Assembly (NCBI GenBank): GCA_046261635.1
Contig: JBHEOL010000127.1
Coordinates: forward strand, 1-6,085
DNA length: 6,085 nt
DNA from: JBHEPS01 sp046261635
GTDB taxonomy: Bacteria > Acidobacteriota > Thermoanaerobaculia > Gp7-AA8
Reading direction: 5' to 3'
In this document: piece by piece, positions 1 to 5,828 of the stretch
How the letters are laid out: the number at the start of each line of letters is the position of its first letter
Position numbering within the stretch: the stretch's first letter is position 1
Notes under the pieces: model-generated
Told to the model about the DNA's origin: nothing
The model's input: the letters and a program-made list of their open reading frames with translations, nothing else
Database searches by the model: none
Translations under genes and position numbers: made by a program

Positions 1-1
1 T

Positions 2-70
2 CGTCCCGCACCGGGGGCGGGGTCTGCTGGGGAGGTTGATTCGATTGGTGAACTTCGACGTCAGGCATGA
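2..70 (+). CDS. possible C-terminal end of an upstream gene (partial)
   Basis: This frame is open from the window edge to a TGA at 68-70 and gives a 22-residue tail ending in GEVDSIGELRRQA. The other two plus-strand frames look less protein-like, and one of them stops at 37-39. The mix of acidic, basic and small residues is plausible for a protein C-terminus, and a stem-loop follows 11 bases later, as is common after a gene end. Twenty-two codons cannot prove coding in such GC-rich DNA. I do not recognise the tail and assign no function. Confidence 0.3.
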   Translation, partial: RPAPGAGSAGEVDSIGELRRQA

Positions 71-80
71 GATCCTCCGC

Positions 81-105
81 AAGCCGCGAGTCAGCTCAGC
101 GGCTT
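81..105. terminator. stem-loop after the possible upstream gene end
   Basis: AAGCCGC (81-87) pairs with GCGGCTT (99-105). Inside it GAG (88-90) pairs with CTC (95-97) around a TCAG tetraloop, with A98 bulged. The result is a ten-pair hairpin. No clean T-tract follows on either strand, so it is not a textbook intrinsic terminator. The role as a transcript end is inferred from its position just after the TGA at 68-70. Confidence 0.4.
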
Positions 106-182
106 CCGCAGAGTTTGCATTGCGCCGGCCGTGCCAGTGCGCGGTGTCCGCTCGTCCGAGGGGGAAATGGCCCTCGCTCGGA

Positions 183-209
183 ATAACTGCATTCTCATGC
201 AGTTATAAG
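183..209 (+). promoter_or_regulatory. operator-like perfect inverted repeat overlapping a possible -10 box
   Basis: ATAACTGCAT (183-192) and ATGCAGTTAT (197-206) are exact reverse complements around a 4-base TCTC spacer. This is a 24-base dyad in an AT-richer island of GC-rich DNA. TATAAG (204-209) overlaps its right edge and could be a -10 box; I see no good -35. The dyad lies about 70 bases upstream of the small membrane gene that starts at 278, so a repressor bound here would block that gene's promoter. ATGCAT-type half-sites around a short spacer recall operators of Rrf2-family regulators such as NsrR. The half-site match is partial and the regulator is unknown. Confidence 0.55.
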
Positions 210-277
210 TCGTAATGATGGACGCACCGGGTGCAATCGATTCATCCCGGCCGAAGCGGCCGCGATGGAGACGAATC

Positions 278-523
278 ATGAACGACCTTCTGATCTTCGG
301 CGCCATGATCGCCGCCTACTTTCTTCTCCAGCTCGTGATCCTTCCGCGGCTGGGATTCCAGACGTGACTCTCCCGTTCCGTGTGCCCCGTGCCGGGCGCA
401 CAGCAGCGAGGAAGTGTCGAGCAGCCAGCCGATCCGGCGACGGAGCAGCAAGCCTCAGCGGACGGTGGCGGAGAACCCTCGGTTCCGCGGCCCAGTGCCA
501 ACGCTGACGATCCTGCCATTTAG
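278..523 (+). CDS. small single-pass membrane protein, candidate selenoprotein (in-frame TGA at 365-367 read as Sec)
   Basis: An ATG at 278 follows GGAG (267-270) at a 7-base spacing. The first 29 codons give a short N-terminus, one hydrophobic helix (about residues 4-22) and a juxtamembrane LPRLG motif (residues 23-27). A TGA comes next at codon 30. If it terminates, the product is 29 residues. If it encodes selenocysteine, the frame stays open for 51 more codons to TAG at 521-523, giving 81 residues. The tail contains Cys36, hence a U-x5-C pair, and then a Pro/Ala/Glu/Gln/Asp-rich, low-complexity region. That composition differs from the arginine-rich translations of the other frames here, and G in first codon position is frequent, although GC3 is only moderate. 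A SECIS-like hairpin follows the TGA at the right distance. Sec in a membrane-anchored miniprotein with a nearby Cys would suggest redox chemistry, but the function is unknown. No sel genes lie in the window. An in-frame upstream ATG at 215 lacks a good ribosome binding site. Confidence 0.5.
380..401 (+). promoter_or_regulatory. bacterial SECIS-like hairpin (bSECIS candidate)
   Basis: GTGTGCCC (380-387) pairs with GGGCGCAC (394-401), giving eight pairs including one U-G wobble, around the 6-base loop CGTGCC (388-393). Twenty bases separate the last base of the in-frame TGA (367) from the loop. Known bSECIS elements have an apical loop about 16-37 bases after UGA, a short loop with G among its first two bases, and an upper stem of several pairs. 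This element meets all of these. Hairpins are common in GC-rich DNA, so the position and the open frame carry the argument more than the stem alone. Confidence 0.5.
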
Positions 524-647
524 GATCCTTCGAACCGCGCTCAGCGGCTCGCGGTGTTCTCGTTCCTGCGGCTCGCATCTCGTCGCCAGCGATGACCCCC
601 GACCCCACGGCATCGGCGAGCCTGTCGTCTGTCCGCTCGCTCCCGCC

Positions 648-719
648 GTCGCGAACGCGGTTTCACGCTTGACCGGACGCAGAATCCGGCGTCTTCCGGT
701 TCGAGAGTCCGATCTCGCG
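648..719 (+). pseudogene. decayed tRNA-Leu-like sequence
   Basis: CCGGA CGCAGAA TCCGG (673-689) is a perfect 5-bp stem with a 7-base loop. It is one base away from a typical tRNA-Leu(CAG) anticodon arm, with U33 replaced by G. CCGGTTCGAGAGTCCG (696-711) looks like a T-arm with two extra bases in its loop, and GATCTCGCG (711-719) resembles a tRNA-Leu 3' acceptor strand without CCA. Upstream, 648-668 is only vaguely D-arm-like, and I find no matching 5' acceptor strand. A functional tRNA is unlikely. It reads as a relic, possibly left by integration or deletion, or as a coincidence. Confidence 0.3.
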
Positions 720-723
720 TAGA

Positions 724-760
724 CCGGCGGACTGCCGGAGCTCGAGGGGGGCGACCCTCG
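724..760. other. two adjacent hairpins downstream of the SDR gene
   Basis: CCGGC (724-728) pairs with GCCGG (734-738) around GGACT, and CGAGGG (743-748) pairs with CCCTCG (755-760) around six bases. They lie 16 bases beyond the minus-strand SDR stop codon (776-778) and could mark or protect that transcript's 3' end. No T-tract follows on the minus strand, so an intrinsic terminator is not shown. A similar CGAGGG/CCCTCG hairpin lies at 157-176. Confidence 0.3.
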
Positions 761-775
761 GGGGCGCGGTGAACC

Positions 776-1819
776 TCAGGAGCCTTTCGCACTCAGCATA
801 TCGGGGTCGTTCCGCCTTCGGTTCCGCTGAGCTCCCTTGGAGATCGCGAAGCTGCCGAACAGCAGGAGCGCACCGGCGGCGAGGAGATGGTCGCGGCGCT
901 TGTTGAGCTCGAAATGGAGGCTCTGGTCTTTCGCGCGATCGTCGAAGCGGCCGTGCGCCCCGCGGTCGCCGGGCAGCGGTTCCCACAGGTTGTTCCGAGC
1001 GTTCGGGTCGGCCGGCTCGTCCGTCTGCTGGGACTTGACGCCATTTCTGGCGAGATAGAGGTCACCGAGCCGTGGAAAGAAATTATTGCCCACCACGGCC
1101 TCCGTCGTCGGCCATCCGAGGTTGAGCTCGCGGCGGTTGTTGTATGCGGCCCAGACGATCGCCTCCGCGGCCACCTCGGGCTGGAAGATCGGCGGGATCG
1201 GCTGCGCCTTACCGGGGAGCCGGCTCAGCACCCAGTCGAACTGGGGAGTGTTGATCGCCGGAAGGTTGACCGAGGTCAGTTTCACATGGCTGCGATCGTG
1301 GATGAGTTCCGCCCAGAGCGAATCGTTGAATCCCTGGATGGCGTGCTTTGCCCCGCAGTACGCGGACTGGAGAGGGATGCCTCGGTAGGCGAGGGCGGAG
1401 CCGACCTGAACGATCGTCCCCTTGTCGCGCGGCCTCATCCTCTTGAGCGCGGCGAGCGTACCGTACACATAACCGAGGTAGGTCACCTCGGTCACGCGGC
1501 GAAACTCCTCCGGGGTGATCTCGTGAACGGGGGCGAACACGGAGACCATCGCGTTATTGATCCAGATGTCGATCGGCCCGAAGGCGTCTTCGATCTGCGC
1601 GGCCGCTCGTTCGACCTGAACCGCGTCGGCGACGTCGGTGGGGATCGCAATCGCCTCTCCACCGAGGTACTCGACGTCACTCTTCGCTCCCTCGAGCCCG
1701 TCGGTGCCGCGCGCGAGCAGGCCGATCTTCGCCCCTCGCGCGGCGAACGCCCGCGCAACGGCCCGGCCGACACCGGCCGAGGCTCCCGTGATGACGACGA
1801 CTTCTCCCGCGTGATCCAT
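776..1819 (-). CDS. SDR family oxidoreductase with C-terminal membrane segment
   Basis: This 347-residue protein is a classical-type short-chain dehydrogenase/reductase using NAD(P)H. Numbered from the ATG at 1819, the Rossmann nucleotide motif TGASAGVG is at 11-18, a TDV motif that contacts the adenine ring is at 61-63, and the NNAG-type motif reads NNAM at 88-91. The catalytic residues are Ser141, Tyr154 and Lys158 (YCGAK). The usual catalytic Asn position falls in EVTYLG and appears to be Thr; as I recall, that and NNAM occur in this subgroup. The C-terminal third is longer than in a 250-residue SDR: a conserved-looking tail (QQTDEPADP, NLWEPLPGD, GAHGRFDDRA, about 264-296) and then a hydrophobic segment at about 311-327 that probably anchors it to the inner membrane. 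The frame extends 76 codons further upstream, but that part is not SDR-like. GGGAGGA directly precedes tandem ATGs at 1822 and 1819; 1819 has the better spacing. The substrate is unknown. Confidence 0.93.
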   Translation of the reverse strand: MDHAGEVVVITGASAGVGRAVARAFAARGAKIGLLARGTDGLEGAKSDVEYLGGEAIAIPTDVADAVQVERAAAQIEDAFGPIDIWINNAMVSVFAPVHEITPEEFRRVTEVTYLGYVYGTLAALKRMRPRDKGTIVQVGSALAYRGIPLQSAYCGAKHAIQGFNDSLWAELIHDRSHVKLTSVNLPAINTPQFDWVLSRLPGKAQPIPPIFQPEVAAEAIVWAAYNNRRELNLGWPTTEAVVGNNFFPRLGDLYLARNGVKSQQTDEPADPNARNNLWEPLPGDRGAHGRFDDRAKDQSLHFELNKRRDHLLAAGALLLFGSFAISKGAQRNRRRNDPDMLSAKGS

Positions 1820-1943
1820 CATTCCTCCCGCGAGGCCGGGGTTTCCAATTGCCTCGACCAGACGGGCTTGCACGGGATGCGCCGAGAGCCTCGCATTCGA
1901 GTCGACGGCCGGGGCTGGTATCCGTTGTGAACGACAGCCGAAC

Positions 1944-2105
1944 GTGATCGACCTCGACGTGCACCCGGCCCCATTCGAGAGAAACCCTTCCGCCTGGTCC
2001 CAGCGCCTCCCGATCGCGGCGATGGCCCTGGTTGCAACCGGAATTTCCATCTATCTCGCCCTCTACCAGTGGGGGCTCATCGACTCGTCGCTCTCGGCCT
2101 CTTCA
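1944..2105 (+). pseudogene. VKOR-like N-terminal fragment (decayed membrane gene)
   Basis: This frame reads NPSAWSQRLPIAAMALVATG and then ISIYLALYQWGLIDS before hitting TGA at 2106-2108. It strongly recalls, from memory, the N-terminus and first membrane helix of bacterial vitamin K epoxide reductase family proteins, which pass electrons to disulfide-forming partners. The rest of that family is missing: I find no CxxC motif and no continuation in the other frames. There is no convincing ribosome binding site; GTG 1944 and GTG 1959 are nominal starts. It lies divergent from the SDR gene. I read it as a truncated remnant; the family assignment rests on about 40 residues. Confidence 0.42.
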
Positions 2106-2278
2106 TGATGATCTGGCCGATGACCCGCCCAGTGCCTCTCTCCCCCGTGATGCAGAGCATCGAGATCTGCGGGTGGCTCCTCGCCATGTTCGCCGTGATT
2201 CCGTCGCGGTCGAACCAGCCTCCCGAGCGGTGGGGGAGGGTGATCGCCATTCGCGAGAGCCAGGGCCTGGAAGGGTGA
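2069..2278 (+). pseudogene. hydrophobic out-of-frame continuation of the decayed membrane gene
   Basis: In another frame, overlapping the end of the VKOR-like fragment, 69 codons run from GTG 2069 to TGA 2276-2278. They encode two hydrophobic stretches, RLVALGLFMMIWPM and GWLLAMFAVIP, followed by a polar tail. No ribosome binding site precedes GTG 2069 or the ATGs at 2105 and 2108. It could be the second part of the same broken gene after a frameshift or internal deletion, or a chance open frame. I do not recognise it as any VKOR segment. Confidence 0.22.
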
Positions 2279-2301
2279 AGTCAGAAGTCAGAAGTCAGAA
2301 G
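2277..2301 (+). repeat. GAAGTCA heptanucleotide tandem repeat (about 3.6 copies)
   Basis: GAAGTCA occurs exactly at 2277-2283, 2284-2290 and 2291-2297, followed by GAAG (2298-2301). The array directly abuts the ribosome binding site of the next gene (AAGGGAG, about 2302-2308). A seven-base unit is not a multiple of three, but the array lies outside the coding frame. Copy-number changes would therefore alter the 5' leader or promoter spacing and not the protein. Confidence 0.9.
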
Positions 2302-2313
2302 AAGGGAGATCCG

Positions 2314-2691
2314 ATGGAACCAGTTGGAAGCCGCACATGGGCGATCGCGGAGGGCTACATCCCGGAGGGAAGCACGGGGCCCGAGCCGGAGATGCTGAGC
2401 CATGAGACGGCATGTATCCTCAATGCCTCGGACGAGGATGCCGAGGTCGAGATCACCATCTACTTCAGCGACCGCGAGCCGGCGGGGCCGTACAGGATCA
2501 GCTTGCCTGCCCGGAGAACGAAGCATGTCCGCTTCAACGATCTCGACGACCCCGAGCCCGTTCCGCTGGCTACGGACTATGCGAGCGTGATCCGCTCGAA
2601 CGTTCCGGTGGTCGTGCAGCACACGAGGCTCGATTCGAGACAGGCGGAAAACGCGCTGCTCTCGACGATCGCCTGGGCCGAGCGCGGCTGA
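2314..2691 (+). CDS. Anabaena sensory rhodopsin transducer (ASRT) family protein
   Basis: This 125-residue soluble protein matches the Anabaena sensory rhodopsin transducer family (DUF1362, ASRT) over its full length. The recognisable blocks are WAIAEGYIP (9-17), GPEPEMLSHE (22-31), the ACILNASDEDAEVEITIYFSD strand region (33-53), ARRTKHVRFNDL (66-77) and QHTRLDSRQAENALLSTIA (102-120). The Anabaena protein is a soluble tetrameric beta-sandwich that binds the rhodopsin's cytoplasmic side and also DNA. Family analysis by De Souza, Iyer and Aravind proposed a small-molecule, possibly carbohydrate, binding role for relatives lacking a rhodopsin. There is no signal peptide or membrane segment. AAGGGAG lies five bases before the ATG at 2314, which fits the family N-terminus. 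The frame is open further upstream, but that part is not family-like. It heads an operon with a GH13 alpha-glucosidase 35 bases downstream and an FGGY kinase, so a sugar-linked sensor role is my inference. Confidence 0.95.
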   Translation: MEPVGSRTWAIAEGYIPEGSTGPEPEMLSHETACILNASDEDAEVEITIYFSDREPAGPYRISLPARRTKHVRFNDLDDPEPVPLATDYASVIRSNVPVVVQHTRLDSRQAENALLSTIAWAERG

Positions 2692-2726
2692 GGCGGATCG
2701 GCGAATCTTTTGCACGACCAGCCGCC

Positions 2727-4316
2727 ATGGAAAAGGAGTGCAAGTGGTGGCAATCCGGGGTCATCTATCAGATTTATCCCCGCTCGTTCCAGGACTCGAA
2801 CGGCGATGGGGTCGGGGATCTGCCCGGGATCACCAGCCGGCTCGACTACCTTCACGACCTTGGTGTCGATGCGATCTGGCTCTCGCCGATCTTCCGCTCG
2901 CCGATGGCCGACTTCGGCTACGACGTGGCCGATTACACCGCGATCGAACCGATATTCGGCACCATGGAAGAGTTCGACCGCCTCGTTGCCGAGACGCACC
3001 GGCGCGGGATGAAGGTCATTCTCGATTACGTTCCCAATCACACATCCGAACAGCACGAGTGGTTCCGCGAGGCGCGAGCCTCGCGCGACAACCCGAAACG
3101 CGACTGGTACCTCTGGAGCGATCCCGCTCCCGGCGGCGGGCCGCCCAACAACTGGCAGAGCGTGTTCGGCGGCTCCGCCTGGGAACTCGATGAGGCGAGC
3201 GGGCAGTACTACTATCACGCCTTTCTGAAACAGCAGCCCGACCTGAACTGGCGGAGCCCGGAGGTTCAGGAGGCCATGCTCGACGTTCTCCGCTTCTGGA
3301 TGGACCGCGGAGTCGACGGCTTCCGCATCGACGTCATCTGGCATCTCATCAAGGATCGCGAGCTGCGGGACAACCCGGTCAACCCCGACCATGGGCCGGA
3401 CCAGTCACCGCACCGCCGATATCTCGAGGTTTACAACGTCGACCGGCCGGAGGTGCACGAGATCGTCGCGATGATGCGCGAGGTATCCGACGGCTACGAG
3501 GATCGCGTCCTGATCGGCGAGATCTATCTCCCGGTCGAGAGGCTCGTCACCTATTACGGGGAGGAGGGCGAGGGGGTACACCTTCCTTACAACTTCCAGC
3601 TCGTCGAGCTTCCGTGGGAGGCTCGGACGATCGCGAGGATGGTCAACGAGTACGAGGCCCTGCTCCCGGAGTTCGCGTGGCCCAACTGGGTCCTCGGTAA
3701 TCACGACAAGCCGCGGATCGCCACGCGCGTCGGACTCGCGCATGCGAGGGCGGCGGCGGTTCTCCTGCTCACCCTTCGCGGGACGCCGACGATCTATTAC
3801 GGCGACGAGATCGGGATGACGAACGTCGCCATTCCACCCGATCGCATTCAGGATCCCTACGAGAAAAACGTTCCCGGTCTCGGGCTCGGGCGTGATCCGC
3901 AGCGGACTCCCATGCAGTGGAGCGCTGCCAGGCATGCAGGTTTCACGCAGGGAACGCCGTGGCTCCCTCTCGGGGCGGCCGATCTGAATGTTGAGAAACA
4001 GCTGTGCGATCCCGACTCGATGCTGGCACTTCACAGACGGCTGATCGAGCTCCGCAGGCGTGAGCCGGCCCTTTCGGTCGGAGATTACGCTCCGCTCGAA
4101 GCGGGGGGGACGCTGATGGCCTGGGTCCGCAAGAAGGGCTCGCGATTCCTGTTCGTCGCCGTCAACATGGGAGACGAGGAGCAGTCGTTCGATCTCGCCG
4201 GTGGAAAACGAGAGGGAAGAATCCTTCTCGGCACCCATCTCGACCGCGAGGGTGATCGGATCGGAAAGAGCGTGGTTCTCCGTGCTGCGGAGGCGATCGT
4301 GGTCGAGGCGTTGTGA
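2727..4316 (+). CDS. GH13 alpha-glucosidase (oligo-1,6-glucosidase / alpha-glucosidase type)
   Basis: This 529-residue enzyme hydrolyses terminal alpha-glucosidic bonds of short oligosaccharides with retention. It has no signal peptide and should be cytoplasmic. The N-terminus WWQSGVIYQIYPRSFQDSNGDG is typical; DSNGDGVGD (23-31) is the calcium site seen in oligo-1,6-glucosidases. The GH13 regions are complete: DYVPNH (100-105), GFRIDV (198-203) with nucleophile Asp202, IGEIY (263-267) with acid/base Glu265, and GNHDKPR (324-330) with transition-state stabiliser Asp327. Domain B runs roughly from 105 to 170 and ends in QPDLNW. A beta-sandwich C-terminal domain follows from about residue 445. 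Val203 after the nucleophile matches oligo-1,6-glucosidases and isomaltases; many alpha-1,4-specific enzymes carry Thr or Ala there, so an alpha-1,6 preference is plausible but unproven. I cannot assign the GH13 subfamily. Length is normal. ATG 2727 fits the family N-terminus despite a weak ribosome binding site; translation may be coupled to the ASRT gene. Confidence 0.96.
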   Translation: MEKECKWWQSGVIYQIYPRSFQDSNGDGVGDLPGITSRLDYLHDLGVDAIWLSPIFRSPMADFGYDVADYTAIEPIFGTMEEFDRLVAETHRRGMKVILDYVPNHTSEQHEWFREARASRDNPKRDWYLWSDPAPGGGPPNNWQSVFGGSAWELDEASGQYYYHAFLKQQPDLNWRSPEVQEAMLDVLRFWMDRGVDGFRIDVIWHLIKDRELRDNPVNPDHGPDQSPHRRYLEVYNVDRPEVHEIVAMMREVSDGYEDRVLIGEIYLPVERLVTYYGEEGEGVHLPYNFQLVELPWEARTIARMVNEYEALLPEFAWPNWVLGNHDKPRIATRVGLAHARAAAVLLLTLRGTPTIYYGDEIGMTNVAIPPDRIQDPYEKNVPGLGLGRDPQRTPMQWSAARHAGFTQGTPWLPLGAADLNVEKQLCDPDSMLALHRRLIELRRREPALSVGDYAPLEAGGTLMAWVRKKGSRFLFVAVNMGDEEQSFDLAGGKREGRILLGTHLDREGDRIGKSVVLRAAEAIVVEAL

Positions 4317-5824
4317 TGGGCGGAACGGCAGTCATCGACGCGCCGCGAGTCGATCCGGGCGCGGAGCCGTTTCTGCTCGGTATCGATCTCGGAAGCTCTT
4401 CCGCGCGGGCCATCGTGTACGACGGACGCGGCGCGACCGTTGCCATCGAATTCGAGCGCTACTCCTGGACGGCGTCGACCGACGGGGGTCTCGAGATCGA
4501 AGCCGACCGGTTGGTCGAGATCGCCGCTTCGGCCGTCGACCGGGCGACTCTCTTCTGCCGCTCGGCGCGGATTCCAATCGCGGCCGTCGGGATCTCGACA
4601 TTCTGGCACGGGCTGGTCGGTGTCGACGACGACGGTGTGGCCACGACTCCCGTGTTTTCGTGGGGGGATACCCGGGCCTCCGCGGCTGCTGCGGCCCTTC
4701 GGGATCAGGCTGATCCCGCGGCCTATCACCAGCGCACCGGAGCCTACTTTCATCCAGGTTTTCCACTGGCGAAGCTCCGGTGGCTTCGCGAGCGGCGGGG
4801 TGAGGCCTATCGGCAGACGCGGAAGTGGATCTCCGCCGGCGACCTGCTGACGATGCGGCTGCTCGATGCGCGCGTCTCGAGCGTCTCGATGTCCTCGGCG
4901 AGCGGCCTTTTTCATCAGGAGCGATGTGACTGGGATGAGGAGAGTCTCGCGCTCGCGGGAATCGGTCGCGGAAACCTCTATCCCGTCGCGCCGGATGAGC
5001 AGAGCTGGCAACTCACCGGCGACTGGGCGGCGCGTTGGCCGGAGCTGAAGGGCGTTCCCTGGACTCTTGCGTACGGCGACGGGGCGTGCGCGAACATCGG
5101 GAGCGGTTGCGTCGGTGTCGAGCGCGCCGCCCTCTCGATCGGCACCACGGCGGCGATGCGCGTCGTGGTTCCGAATCGATCTTCGAAGATCCCGATCGAG
5201 CTCTGGTCGTATCGCATCGACCGCGAGCGTAAGGTGATCGGAGGCGCGACCTCGAACGGCGGAAACATTTACTCGTGGTGCCGAGACACGCTGCGGCTTC
5301 CTTCGAATCCCGAGGAGGTCGAGGCGGAGGTCGGCGCACTGGAGCCTGACTCACACGGATTGACCTTCCTCCCGTTTCTCGCGGGGGAGCGGAGCCCGTT
5401 CTGGCCGCTCGACGCCAGCGCCGCGATTTCCGGTATCACGCTGGCGACCACGCCCGCCGCGATGCTGCGCGCCGGTCTCGAAGCCGTCGCGTACCGGCTG
5501 GCGCTATTGAGAGTCGCCCTGCGAGCGGAGATCCCCGATGCGACGACGATCGTCGCCAGTGGCCGGGCGATCGCCGAGTCGCCGGCATTTGCGCGCATCA
5601 TCTGCGATGTTCTCGGCGAGCCGCTGCATGTCTCTTCCTTCCCGGAGAGCTCCAGCCGCGGCGCCGCGCTGCTCGCGGGGGAGGCCGCCGCCGTCCTCCG
5701 CGGCATCGACCTTCCGGCGCCCGACTGGAAGATCCTCGAGCCGGACCTGGAAAGAACCCGGATCTACGCCGAGGCGTTGGCCCGCCAGCGCGACCTCGAG
5801 CGGAGACTCGGCCTGGCGCCCTGA
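4316..5824 (+). CDS. FGGY-family carbohydrate kinase, gluconokinase-like
   Basis: This 502-residue ATP-dependent kinase has the two-lobed actin-like FGGY fold. From ATG 4316, the first phosphate motif GIDLGSSSARA is at 22-32. STFWHG (94-99) and SWGDTRA (115-121) form part of the sugar site. The TG-(x)4-HP segment around 141-148 and FLPFLAGERSPFWP (351-364) look most like FGGY gluconokinases. GDG (254-256) supplies the probable catalytic base Asp255, LSIGTTAAMR (273-282) is the second phosphate motif, and VASGRAIAESPAFARI (413-428) is the adenosine motif. It would make 6-phosphogluconate if gluconate is the substrate; xylulose or another polyol remains possible. The alpha-glucosidase TGA (4314-4316) overlaps the ATG by one base, and a GTG at 4313 is an alternative start. 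GAGG (4305-4308) is seven bases before the ATG, so I prefer 4316. The overlap implies coupled translation. It is the last gene of the operon. Confidence 0.93.
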   Translation: MGGTAVIDAPRVDPGAEPFLLGIDLGSSSARAIVYDGRGATVAIEFERYSWTASTDGGLEIEADRLVEIAASAVDRATLFCRSARIPIAAVGISTFWHGLVGVDDDGVATTPVFSWGDTRASAAAAALRDQADPAAYHQRTGAYFHPGFPLAKLRWLRERRGEAYRQTRKWISAGDLLTMRLLDARVSSVSMSSASGLFHQERCDWDEESLALAGIGRGNLYPVAPDEQSWQLTGDWAARWPELKGVPWTLAYGDGACANIGSGCVGVERAALSIGTTAAMRVVVPNRSSKIPIELWSYRIDRERKVIGGATSNGGNIYSWCRDTLRLPSNPEEVEAEVGALEPDSHGLTFLPFLAGERSPFWPLDASAAISGITLATTPAAMLRAGLEAVAYRLALLRVALRAEIPDATTIVASGRAIAESPAFARIICDVLGEPLHVSSFPESSSRGAALLAGEAAAVLRGIDLPAPDWKILEPDLERTRIYAEALARQRDLERRLGLAP

Positions 5825-5828
5825 GTCA

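Noticed and set aside
215..277. Starting the small membrane gene at the in-frame ATG at 215
   Set aside because: It lacks a good ribosome binding site, lies next to the putative -10 box, and would add a charged leader; ATG 278 has GGAG at ideal spacing.
648..719. A functional tRNA, including selenocysteine tRNA near the selenoprotein candidate
   Set aside because: The anticodon loop reads CGCAGAA, not a TCA anticodon; U33 is missing, the T-loop has two extra bases, and no 5' acceptor strand pairs with the 3' end.
887..1930. A 347-codon plus-strand open frame opposite the SDR gene
   Set aside because: It is the antisense mirror of a gene with clear SDR motifs; its translation is rich in Arg, Gly and Asp with no recognisable domain, as expected from strong GC3 bias.
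1820..2050. Extending the SDR gene 76 codons upstream to the ATG at 2050
   Set aside because: The extra N-terminus is not SDR-like, overlaps the VKOR-like fragment, and a GGAGG site sits directly before the ATGs at 1822 and 1819.
2577..3392. A 271-codon minus-strand open frame over the alpha-glucosidase, and similar ones at 3405-4238 and 4085-5011
   Set aside because: They lie opposite genes with complete catalytic motifs and show no domain of their own; GC-rich codon bias creates such shadows.
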